This document shows positions 9,563 through 16,052 of a stretch of 64,000 nt of DNA, piece after piece. The DNA comes from Pontibacterium sinense. GTDB taxonomy: Bacteria; Pseudomonadota; Gammaproteobacteria; Pseudomonadales; Balneatricaceae. Positions within the stretch are counted from its first letter, which is position 1. The number at the start of each line of letters is the position of its first letter. Location: the NCBI RefSeq assembly GCF_015209595.1, contig NZ_JADEYS010000010.1:1-64000 (forward strand), written 5' to 3'. A program made the position numbers and the translations under genes. Under the pieces are notes generated by a model. The model saw only the letters and a list, made by a program, of their open reading frames with translations, did not search any database and had not been told where the DNA came from.

Positions 9563-9876
9563 ATGATGGATTTAATAGTCGGCATTGACCCAGGGCTCAA
9601 GGGGGCTATTTCATTTATGAAAGCATCTACGGGCGAGATTCTTGATCTCGATGATATGCCAATAAAAAAGGTAGCTCTAATAAGTGGTAAGAAGAAAATC
9701 AAGGTGTGCGCTCTGCAGCTCGCTGCTTTGTTTTCAAAGTGGTTTGGTGAGTTTGGGGATGAGATGATGTATCGCTTATCCAGGTTGTTTTGGAGCGTGT
9801 CAATTTACAGAGTACCGAAGGTTATGCAGGTTCATTTGGAAACAAACAAAGATCAGCTGGATACACAGATGCATGA
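9563..9876 (+). pseudogene. Frameshifted, truncated RuvC-like Holliday junction resolvase
   Basis: The first frame begins MMDLIVGIDPGLKGAISF, the RuvC/RNase H-fold start with catalytic Asp in IDPG. It stays RuvC-like to about 9755 (SKWFGEFGD). A different frame, open from 9763, continues with LIQVVLERVNLQSTEGYAG, which carries the ERV catalytic Glu strand, and stops at 9874-9876. One frameshift near 9755-9768 therefore splits a phage-type RuvC-like gene. Even joined it gives only about 104 residues, short of the usual 150-170, so the 3' end is lost too. Such resolvases are typical of phages and mobile elements. Confidence 0.65.
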
Positions 9877-9918
9877 AGTAGCGTAAAGAAAAGCCTTGTT
9901 TTTCCAGGGATGTTATTA

Positions 9919-9952
9919 TTGACAATAAATACTAAAATACTTAAAAAGTATT
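9919..9952 (+). promoter_or_regulatory. Promoter with ATACT-N13-AGTAT palindrome
   Basis: TTGACA at 9919-9924 is followed after 17 bp by TAAAAA as a possible -10. AATACT (9928-9933) and AGTATT (9947-9952) form an inverted repeat with a 13-bp spacer over the promoter. The same spacing recurs upstream of two other genes in this element. A repressor site is the simplest reading. Confidence 0.45.
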
Positions 9953-10016
9953 CTTGAATAATAAATAAAAATATAATAATATGCGTTTATACTCAATAAT
10001 AAGAGAGACAAGAATA

Positions 10017-10508
10017 ATGAATGCATTTGAAAGATTGCTTGAAAAAAAGCTTGCAGAGATTGCTGAATACGAAAGAAAGATCAGTAAGGCGCAAGAAGAA
10101 GTTGCCATTTACAAAGAGCAGCAAGAAAAATATCAAGCTATTATTGAGATTCTGGTTTCAAAAGAAGAAGAACTAGAAAAAGTCATGACAGAACATTCTG
10201 AACAGAAAGAAAAAGAAGAATTACTGAAAGATAATATTAAAAATAGAATTGAGAAGTTTATTGCTTTTAGTGAAGTTGAAGATATGAAGAAACGCATGCT
10301 TAAGCTGATTAGAACAAAAAACTCTGTAAATAAATCTGAATTTCATGATATACAGAGAAAGATCGAAGCAGTTGTTGATAAAATGAAAGATGCTGGTTTT
10401 GTTAGTAGGGGTTTGTACTATTTAACTTCTGTAAATTACAACAGAGTAGATAAATTTGATCTATCAAAAGCAAGTAAAGAAGAACTTATTACATTGATTG
10501 AAGCGTAA
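10017..10508 (+). CDS. Coiled-coil hypothetical protein
   Basis: A 163-aa protein of unknown function. Residues 1-90 are strongly heptad-like and rich in Glu and Lys, predicting a long coiled coil. The C-terminal part resembles a small winged-helix-like fold (SEFHDIQRKIEAVVDKMKDAGFV), but this is only an impression. I chose the ATG at 10017, preceded by GAGAGAC, over the upstream in-frame ATG at 9981. A hairpin follows the stop. It belongs to the AT-rich mobile segment. Confidence 0.6.
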   Translation: MNAFERLLEKKLAEIAEYERKISKAQEEVAIYKEQQEKYQAIIEILVSKEEELEKVMTEHSEQKEKEELLKDNIKNRIEKFIAFSEVEDMKKRMLKLIRTKNSVNKSEFHDIQRKIEAVVDKMKDAGFVSRGLYYLTSVNYNRVDKFDLSKASKEELITLIEA

Positions 10509-10511
10509 TTA

Positions 10512-10536
10512 AGGCTCTCAAAAAGAGCCTAGTGTT
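10512..10536 (+). terminator. Hairpin after the coiled-coil gene
   Basis: AGGCTCT (10512-10518) and AGAGCCT (10524-10530) form a perfect 7-bp stem with a 5-nt loop. The T run behind it is poor (AGTGTTTT), so it is a likely but weak rho-independent terminator. Confidence 0.5.
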
Positions 10537-10641
10537 TTGCCAGAATTTTTTGTGCGGTAATCCTCCCATTTTAACTGACGTTAGAAGTAGAAGTTAAGAC
10601 AGTTGGTCATGCATAAAGTCTATTTGATAGCAAAAACAGAT

Positions 10642-10664
10642 ATACTATATTGATTAAAAAGTAT
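10642..10664 (+). promoter_or_regulatory. ATACT-N13-AGTAT palindrome
   Basis: ATACT (10642-10646) and AGTAT (10660-10664) are separated by 13 bp. The site lies about 90 bp upstream of the AT-hook protein gene and shares spacing and AT-rich spacer with the sites at 9928 and 11715. Confidence 0.4.
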
Positions 10665-10753
10665 GGTATTTTATAAAATTGTTTGACATATTGTGGTTAG
10701 GTTGCTACGGTTGTCATTATATATCGATACATAAGAATACATCGGAGAGGCGC

Positions 10754-11668
10754 ATGGCTGGCAAAAGAGGTGCAGGTCGTCCAGCTCTAGATCCACTTGA
10801 GAAGTTTCGTCGGAAAGTAAAGCGTGCTGAACTAAAGCTGCAGAGCATGAAGACACTAGCAGATCTAGAAACAGAATCTGGACCAATTGACTTGCCTAAA
10901 CGACGTGGCCGTGTGCCTATGAATGCACAGCAGAAGTTACAGAAAGAGCAGGTCAAGTTTAACAAGCTGATAGCTGAACTTCGAAAAAGGGAAGATGAAG
11001 CTGGCGAAGCACACTGTAATCTCGAAGCAGTAGAAGACCCAACGGTCAACGAGCTGGGTCTTTCAACAACGGGAAAGCCACGTTCTGACATTTTTACAAT
11101 TCTTGATCGCAAACTGAAAGCTGCGAAGAAGAAAGTAAAAGAAGCTGAAGAGATGGAAGAAGTTCGTAATGTAAAAGGCGGCATGGGTCGTCCAAAGATC
11201 ACAAAAGCTGAACGTGTTCGTCGTGCCAAAATTGAGGCATTTACTCTTGAAGCACGAATACTTGAAGAAGAGGGGAGACTTGACGAAATCGGCCTTCAGA
11301 AGCGTAAGCTGAAGAAACTGCGTGATGCTGCTCACGATGCACGTATGCGTATCAAAGCGTACACAAAAGAAGATTACGAGCTTTGCTTTGATGAAATTAA
11401 TCGAGCAAAACAACTTCTCGAAAGTATTGAAAACACAGTTAAAACAGAAGAGCTTCGTTTCAAGCATCTAGAAGATATGAAAGAAGGCCTGAATGAATAC
11501 GATGATCTAGAAAATGAATTAAGAGGCATTGCAGAGTATGATCCAAATCTTCCAGCGTGCGAGCACGCTCGAATGATTCAGGTACTGCGAAAGCAGAAAA
11601 TTATCAAAGATGAACTAAATCGCATTCGAAACGAGCTGAACGCAACTGTTCATATTGATGGTTTTTGA
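10754..11668 (+). CDS. AT-hook-like, coiled-coil DNA-binding protein candidate
   Basis: A 304-aa, very basic and helical protein. Four spaced motifs resemble AT hooks: GAGRP (6-10), RRGRVP (50-55), TGKPRS (106-111) and GMGRPK (143-148). Each is followed by a 30-45-residue charged helix, so the first half looks like repeats of hook plus helix. The second half (150-304) is coiled coil. AT-hook motifs bind the minor groove of AT-rich DNA, so a nucleoid-like or silencing role on this AT-rich element is plausible but inferred. The ATG at 10754 has GGAGAGG upstream and is preferred to the ATG at 10679. No family name was recognised. Confidence 0.6.
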   Translation: MAGKRGAGRPALDPLEKFRRKVKRAELKLQSMKTLADLETESGPIDLPKRRGRVPMNAQQKLQKEQVKFNKLIAELRKREDEAGEAHCNLEAVEDPTVNELGLSTTGKPRSDIFTILDRKLKAAKKKVKEAEEMEEVRNVKGGMGRPKITKAERVRRAKIEAFTLEARILEEEGRLDEIGLQKRKLKKLRDAAHDARMRIKAYTKEDYELCFDEINRAKQLLESIENTVKTEELRFKHLEDMKEGLNEYDDLENELRGIAEYDPNLPACEHARMIQVLRKQKIIKDELNRIRNELNATVHIDGF

Positions 11669-11675
11669 TTTCAAG

Positions 11676-11701
11676 AAGGTCGCTGAGTGAGGCCTTTTTT
11701 A
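11676..11701 (+). terminator. Rho-independent terminator after the AT-hook gene
   Basis: AAGGTC (11676-11681) pairs with GGCCTT (11691-11696), including one G-T wobble, and runs into a T tract (11695-11701). It lies 8 bp after the stop codon. Confidence 0.55.
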
Positions 11702-11714
11702 TTGTCAAAATAAA

Positions 11715-11737
11715 ATAGTAAAATGATAAAAAAGTAT
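11715..11737 (+). promoter_or_regulatory. ATAGT-N13-AGTAT imperfect palindrome
   Basis: ATAGT (11715-11719) and AGTAT (11733-11737) with a 13-bp AT-rich spacer, about 80 bp upstream of the gene at 11817. It is the third member of the spaced palindrome set in this element. Confidence 0.35.
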
Positions 11738-11816
11738 CTCAATATGGTTCTGTATATTTTAATGTAAGAATATGGACAAAACATAAAGTATCTGCCACAA
11801 AAAATAGGGTAACAAC

Positions 11817-12215
11817 ATGATTAGTAAAAAAGATTTAACAGACGAGCTGGCTCTTGCGATAGCACTATGCAGTATCGGCCTGGATATAGGTAAAACATAC
11901 GAAGATGACGTAAAAGAAGCTGTTAATTCTGATGTAGAAAAGCTGGAAAAACTTGAGAGGAAAGATTTTGAAGGTATTTGGGTTGGAGCTCACTATCTCG
12001 CTGTAGTTAATCCAGGTACTCGTGACTTTATCGATCAGCATCCACTTTATAGCTTGGAAGTCATTGATTCAGTAGCTGCAGAATCAAGCTTGTACGACAA
12101 GATGATGATGGAAGAGCTGGATCGCATGCTGTGCTGGTTACTCAAGATTGCACTCAAAGCTTACTATTACGAGAACAAGATTTATGAGCGTGTTTTTCTA
12201 ACTCAAATCAATTAG
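11817..12215 (+). CDS. Hypothetical protein
   Basis: A 132-aa acidic, helical protein that I do not recognise. Residues DRMLCWLLKIALKAYYYENKIYERV near the end form an amphipathic helix. No transmembrane segment or catalytic motif is seen. The leader AATAGGGTAACA just upstream of the ATG resembles the leaders of the genes at 14178 and 15206. The gene stands alone between the AT-hook gene and an IS3 remnant. Confidence 0.55.
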   Translation: MISKKDLTDELALAIALCSIGLDIGKTYEDDVKEAVNSDVEKLEKLERKDFEGIWVGAHYLAVVNPGTRDFIDQHPLYSLEVIDSVAAESSLYDKMMMEELDRMLCWLLKIALKAYYYENKIYERVFLTQIN

Positions 12216-12315
12216 TATTGTTTGTATAAACTAAATTATAATAATTTTATACTGGGTTTTTTTGGTGAAAGCCAATAAGAATAATAAGAGGTGAATGTGT
12301 ATATCGAGATCTGTT

Positions 12316-12617
12316 TTACGGTTCTTTTGCTTTCTGCTGCACTTCAGCAAGCTTCTGCTCAAGTTCTTTGATCCGTTGTTCTGGGGTTAGCTCAAAGGTT
12401 TATCTGACATGGTATTGGCAAGGTCCGTAGAGGTTCCTTTAGACCAATCTAGCCGACCATACTTGCGGAGCCAAACCAGAACAGTCGAGCGGCCTTGGAT
12501 GCCATAACGGTTTTGAGCTTGCTTATATGTTATCTCTCCCGCTTCGACCTGGTCGACAACCGACAATTTAAAAGCGCGAGAATCGTCGCGTTGAGTGCGC
12601 TTAGATCTTGATTTCAT
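12316..12617 (-). pseudogene. IS3-family transposase OrfA remnant, frameshifted
   Basis: The N-terminal frame (MKSRSKRTQRDDSRAFKLSV, start 12617) is an OrfA helix-turn-helix with YGIQGRSTVLVWLRKYG. It runs out of frame near 12400. A second frame carries the expected coiled-coil end (LTPEQRIKELEQKLAEVQQK) to a stop at 12316. The two were one gene. No OrfB catalytic domain and no inverted ends were found, so the insertion sequence is a dead remnant. Confidence 0.65.
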
Positions 12618-12678
12618 AATACCTTCCGATTTCATGCTCGAAAAGTGTCAACGTTATTCAGGACGGGACAGAAGAAAG

Positions 12679-12708
12679 AAAAAGGCCCGCAATTGCGGGC
12701 CTTTTTTG
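12679..12708 (-). terminator. Bidirectional rho-independent terminator
   Basis: AAAAAGGCCCGC and GCGGGCCTTTTTT form a strong GC-rich stem with A and T tracts on the two sides. It sits directly downstream of the minus-strand gene ending at 12712. Confidence 0.85.
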
Positions 12709-12711
12709 TTT

Positions 12712-13242
12712 TTATCGAAGCCACTCTGGGTGTTTTTGCGAATCCCGTTGAATAACGTGACCAATGCATTTCACTGCATCGCTTGATGACAGAGCTCGTT
12801 GCTTGTTCATGATTACGAAAGGACGCAGAAGCCGCTTGTGAATGTTTCGCTTACTCTTGTATGCGGTTACAAAGATATGAGGCTTGATCTCGCTGCCATT
12901 GTATACCTTTTTTCGAACTTGCTGCCAAGTTTGTGTGCCGCCAATATATGCGCTCATATGCATTGCAAGTGAACTCATGACAGTTTGTGTGCGCTTGCCA
13001 TTAAAATATTGCTCAAGTCGCTTGAGAAGCATGTGAGACATTTCATCTGCAGAGTAAGTGGACTGCTGAATTACTTGATAGAAACGCTCTTCGTTCAGAG
13101 AGATGAGTTCGAGCTTTTGTTTGTCGAAGTCGAACACGTAGCAGTAGATCTGATGAAAAACAGAGCTGCCTTCTTGATAGTTCTCCAGATTCCAGTCGGA
13201 ATTTTTCAGGTGCGCTTCTGCAATGATTTTGTCGATATCCAT
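12712..13242 (-). CDS. Hypothetical protein, third gene of a minus-strand trio
   Basis: A 176-aa protein of unknown function, with aromatic and basic stretches but no transmembrane segment. Its ATG shares a base with the stop of the preceding 77-aa gene (TAATG), implying translational coupling. A strong terminator follows its stop. Neighbours are a 77-aa protein and a two-TM membrane protein on the same strand, suggesting one accessory operon of the mobile element. Confidence 0.6.
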   Translation of the reverse strand: MDIDKIIAEAHLKNSDWNLENYQEGSSVFHQIYCYVFDFDKQKLELISLNEERFYQVIQQSTYSADEMSHMLLKRLEQYFNGKRTQTVMSSLAMHMSAYIGGTQTWQQVRKKVYNGSEIKPHIFVTAYKSKRNIHKRLLRPFVIMNKQRALSSSDAVKCIGHVIQRDSQKHPEWLR

Positions 13243-13475
13243 TACTTCAATCCGTAAATATTACATTGAAAACCATTTTGCTCAAAGAAATCTTTTACAT
13301 CTTGTGCAAGATAGCCCTTTGGATTAATCGTTGTAACTCTGTTTTGAAAGAAAAGAAGAGATTCATTATGTAGCTTATGAATATCTAAAAACTTCTGAAG
13401 TTCCTTTTTTAATACAATCTTTCTGTTTTGATGTTTTTGACAAATAAGAAGCGCCCATTTATCACTTCCTTCCAT
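13242..13475 (-). CDS. Small hypothetical protein (77 aa)
   Basis: A basic 77-aa protein I do not recognise. Phrases such as WALLICQKHQNRKIV and NPKGYLAQDVKDFFEQNGFQ suggest a compact alpha/beta fold. It overlaps the upstream membrane-protein gene by 14 bp and the downstream gene by 1 bp, so it is the middle of a tight operon. Confidence 0.5.
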   Translation of the reverse strand: MEGSDKWALLICQKHQNRKIVLKKELQKFLDIHKLHNESLLFFQNRVTTINPKGYLAQDVKDFFEQNGFQCNIYGLK

Positions 13476-14052
13476 ATAGTAGACTCACACCAATAAAGAA
13501 AATAAGTATGCAAAGAATTCCGATTACGACAAAACCTATAAAATGGAGATACATAAACATCATATGAAGGAGATGTGGGATTTCAAGATCAAGACCCCAT
13601 TCATTAACCATGATTTTTGCGATCTCACCGCGAACATACGGTTTAGTTACTGTTGGATAGTAAAGATATGCTCGTGTAAACGTTAAACGAGAGCTTGGGT
13701 CGTAGCTAGATTTCTTATTGTATTTTATGAAAATCTCACCTTGAGGGATAAATTTACTTTTGAACTTAATTAACTTAAATCCCTTGTTTCTCAGATCAAA
13801 GCCTCGTTTTCGCATGCCAGATTTTGGTAACGGTTTGTCAATTTTCCAGTCTTTGTCTATTATTCTGTAGTAATCATTCACACGAAGGCTGGCCACGTCT
13901 ATTATGATTTCTTCAGAGGGTTTTGCTTCGAACATATGTGAAAGTTTAGCGAAAATTGGAAACTCGGAGTACAGCCAGATCGAGCCACAAAATATCAAAA
14001 TCGGAATAATAACAATGCGCTGCAAACGTCCTTCAAGTTGAAGTGGTGTCAT
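13462..14052 (-). CDS. Two-TM membrane protein, first gene of the trio
   Basis: A 196-aa protein with hydrophobic segments near residues 12-28 and 168-190, flanking a soluble loop rich in basic and aromatic residues. The loop is probably outside the cytoplasm. Upstream of its ATG, sequence reading AGAGAA gives a fair ribosome-binding site. No family was recognised. Position and overlap place it first in the three-gene operon ending at 12712. Confidence 0.55.
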   Translation of the reverse strand: MTPLQLEGRLQRIVIIPILIFCGSIWLYSEFPIFAKLSHMFEAKPSEEIIIDVASLRVNDYYRIIDKDWKIDKPLPKSGMRKRGFDLRNKGFKLIKFKSKFIPQGEIFIKYNKKSSYDPSSRLTFTRAYLYYPTVTKPYVRGEIAKIMVNEWGLDLEIPHLLHMMFMYLHFIGFVVIGILCILIFFIGVSLLYGRK

Positions 14053-14177
14053 AAATTCTCTCCATAGAAAGTCTGATTTCGTGAAAAAATCACAAAATAT
14101 GCTACTGTGTGTTTTTGGATTGAGACTTGGTATTGCTCAACCAGTTGTTTTAAACAGGGTAAGAAAGACTTCGAAAT

Positions 14178-14423
14178 ATGAAAACATTAAAAATCCTTTT
14201 GCTGTTATCGTTAATGCCAGTCGTTGCACTAGCAGATCAATTCGCATACGAAATTCTTGAGTACAATAAATTTCATGACTCAAGAGAGATTAAGGGACAG
14301 TTAAATAAAATGGGGCAAGTCGGCTGGGAGCTTATCTCTGTTGATAAGCACATCGCTACAGGCGCTGCTACATTTTATCGCTACACATTAAAAAGAAAGG
14401 TTATTAGACGCGAAGGTAGTTGA
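14178..14423 (+). CDS. Secreted small protein with DUF4177-like core
   Basis: An 81-aa protein with a clear signal peptide (residues 1-19, ending VVALA) and a mature part containing FAYEILEY and LNKMGQVGWELISVD, the pattern of DUF4177-like small proteins. Function is unknown; export to the periplasm is likely. The leader AACAGGGTAAGA (14153-14164) is shared with the gene starting at 15206. Its 3' end overlaps the convergent minus-strand gene by 20 bp. Confidence 0.6.
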   Translation: MKTLKILLLLSLMPVVALADQFAYEILEYNKFHDSREIKGQLNKMGQVGWELISVDKHIATGAATFYRYTLKRKVIRREGS

Positions 14424-14640
14424 TAACTCTCTCAATACCCTCTGGAGTAGTTGCTACAATGACTGGTTTTTCGTAACCAAAAACTTGATTAGATTCATTA
14501 AGCCATCCTTTGGCTTCTTCCATGCTTCCATATTTATTTTCTAGAATTGAGAACAGGCAATTAAGACGAACATAATACTCCAAAGCTTCTCTGATCGTCA
14601 TTGCGTTCACAGTTCTTCTCATCTGCTCTTTTATGTTCAT
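14404..14640 (-). CDS. Small hypothetical protein (78 aa)
   Basis: A 78-aa protein beginning MNIKEQMRRTVNAMTIREAL. AAGGAG lies 9 bp before the ATG, a strong ribosome-binding site that supports it. Composition is helical with a short beta C-terminus. It overlaps the 3' end of the upstream minus-strand gene and, convergently, the DUF4177-like gene. No family was recognised. Confidence 0.5.
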   Translation of the reverse strand: MNIKEQMRRTVNAMTIREALEYYVRLNCLFSILENKYGSMEEAKGWLNESNQVFGYEKPVIVATTPEGIERVINYLRV

Positions 14641-15076
14641 GTTCTACAGCTCCTTCTAGTCGAACTAAATCATTAAAATCGATTCGGGTATTAGTCTCTG
14701 AAACAATCTCATCAACGACTGCGGCATTCATGCCATCTTTCAGAAGCTTACTCGCAGTCATAGCAACTGCACGATGTTCTTCAATACCATTATCCAGCAG
14801 GCGATCTATAGTCTTATCAAAATCCACACGAACATCACCGACTTTCTTCTCTGCAGTATTCATCTTGATCTCACGCAACTGCTCTTTGTAGCTCTTTACA
14901 GTCATTTCGATCAGAGAAAGCTTATTTGAATGCAAAACAATCTTGTCTTCGATCTGCTGTTGTGTGTAATAAATATCAAACTCAATACCAGAAAACAGTT
15001 TAGTGATCTTTGCAAGAAGATTTCTGATCACAGTCAGAAATCTTATCAATCTCTGCTTCGAACAGGCCTGCGTCAT
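14561..15076 (-). CDS. Coiled-coil hypothetical protein, likely downstream part of a frameshifted gene
   Basis: A 171-aa frame, helical and charged (EDKIVLHSNKLSLIEMTVKSYKEQ and on). Its coding character starts around LAKITKLFSGIEFDIYY. The first 15-20 residues look like a wrong-frame reading of the gene starting at 15206. Joining the two frames near 15000-15060 would give one helical protein of about 200 residues. Either a frameshift mutation or programmed shifting could be present; two separate overlapping genes are the alternative. Confidence 0.4.
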   Translation of the reverse strand: MTQACSKQRLIRFLTVIRNLLAKITKLFSGIEFDIYYTQQQIEDKIVLHSNKLSLIEMTVKSYKEQLREIKMNTAEKKVGDVRVDFDKTIDRLLDNGIEEHRAVAMTASKLLKDGMNAAVVDEIVSETNTRIDFNDLVRLEGAVEHEHKRADEKNCERNDDQRSFGVLCSS

Positions 15077-15206
15077 CCTGAATCTTTTGAGAGTACACGT
15101 AGCGTTGCCTGCTTTTAAAGTACGATTTTAGTTCAAGGCAGTGCTGTTTATCTGCATCTAGTGCAGTAATCATTTTAGTTAGATCTGCTTCGTTGAATTG
15201 TTTCAT
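15000..15206 (-). CDS. Small helical protein, likely upstream part of a frameshifted gene
   Basis: A 68-aa frame (MKQFNEADLTKMITALDADK) with a good leader: AACAGGGTAAGA lies just upstream of the ATG at 15206. The helical, charged pattern runs to about LFEAEIDKIS and then degrades to a cysteine-rich tail before the stop. The helical pattern resumes in another frame (see 14561-15076). Confidence 0.4.
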   Translation of the reverse strand: MKQFNEADLTKMITALDADKQHCLELKSYFKSRQRYVYSQKIQDDAGLFEAEIDKISDCDQKSSCKDH

Positions 15207-15212
15207 GTTCTC

Positions 15213-15416
15213 TTACCCTGTTTTCATTGTTTGTATGCTCCTGCTAATAAAACGCTCAATCAAAACCAAATATTGGTCCTGATTAACAATTACTATTATA
15301 GCGAAGATGAAAATATATGACAAGACATGTAATGATATGTGTGCACGAGAAGCGACAAGAGAAGTGAGCGCATCAGCATATTTCGCAATCACTGATTGCG
15401 AGATGAAACACAGCAA
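15213..15416 (-). CDS. Possible small membrane protein (67 aa)
   Basis: A TTG-started frame with a central hydrophobic segment (VLSYIFIFAIIVIV) followed by a charged tail. Its stop is 7 bp before the next minus-strand ATG. The start codon is weak, no ribosome-binding site stands out, and the 5' end overlaps the direct repeats at 15412, so this is uncertain. Confidence 0.22.
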   Translation of the reverse strand: MLCFISQSVIAKYADALTSLVASRAHISLHVLSYIFIFAIIVIVNQDQYLVLIERFISRSIQTMKTG

Positions 15417-15495
15417 AAGTGCTCTTTATGGCAGTAAAAGTGCTTCTAGCGACATTAAAAGTGTCGTCAAGAACACATGAACTGTCTTGAAAGTG
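15412..15495. repeat. Three to four 21-bp direct repeats (iteron-like)
   Basis: Units start at 15412, 15433, 15454 and, degenerate, 15475. The core is AGYAAAAGTGCT or ATTAAAAGTGTC, placed exactly 21 bp apart, or two helical turns. The array lies between the minus-strand small-gene block and the structured candidate RNA. Such arrays occur at replication origins and at cooperative regulator sites; no replication initiator was recognised, so the role is open. Confidence 0.6.
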
Positions 15496-15540
15496 AAAAG
15501 TCAATTTATGGTATAGATACTATCTCTGCTATAAAGTGAT

Positions 15541-15943
15541 GTTGGAACGCATTGCGAAGCTGTCGAAGACCAAAAGCTCTACCCATACTGGGATAAACGT
15601 AGTGTCCGAGTATGGAGGGGCGGTTCGTTGCCTCCCAGACCAGATGCGAGCCTGCGAGTATCTAGGTATGGGTGGTAGCGAATAAGCTCGACAAGCAACG
15701 TAGTGACTTGTAATTGTGAGGAACGAGCAATTATAAGGCATGGGAGTTGTGCAGGCGAGTGCAAAGCCTCTACTAGCATTCTTTGAATGCCTGGGCTTTC
15801 TGCGAGAACGAAGTGAAGCAGGAAGGGGGCCCAGGTATGCAAAGGAGGCGTTAGGACGCAGCTCTTCAACGCAAGTCCGCACCCCTAAAAACACAAAAAA
15901 ACAGAACCAAAGCCTGGCACAAGGCCCAAATCCTGGCTTTATA
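15541..15943 (+). ncRNA. Candidate structured non-coding RNA (about 400 nt)
   Basis: A GC-richer block inside very AT-rich DNA, full of stems and lacking a credible protein frame. Stems: CCATACT (15583) with AGTATGG (15609), or alternatively ACCCATAC (15581) with GTATGGGT (15666); ACAAG with CTTGT (15691-15711); CTTGTAATTG (15707) with CAATTATAAG (15728); GCATTC with GAATGC (15776-15790); CCTGGGC plus TTTCTGC (15790-15803) with GCAGGAAG and GCCCAGG (15818-15835); AAAGCC with GGCTTT (15909-15940) at the end. Wobble pairs in two stems are G-U only if the plus strand is transcribed. I match it to no known RNA class. Confidence 0.5.
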
Positions 15944-16052
15944 TTCAAATACTAAAATATTAAAAATGTGTATTAATTATAGATAATATATTTACTATTA
16001 TGTATAGTTAGTATTATCACTAAAAAATAAAAACAATAAGAGTGTGATACAA

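Noticed and set aside
12985-13257. 90-aa plus-strand frame antisense to the gene at 12712
   Set aside because: It is a shadow of the minus-strand gene, which has coupled neighbours and a terminator.
15412-15495. CRISPR array
   Set aside because: Repeats are adjacent 21-bp units without unique spacers, and no cas genes are in the window.
15740-15955. 71-aa open frame inside the structured block
   Set aside because: It lacks protein-like composition and overlaps strong stems; the overlapping minus-strand frames at 15529-15948 have the same problem.
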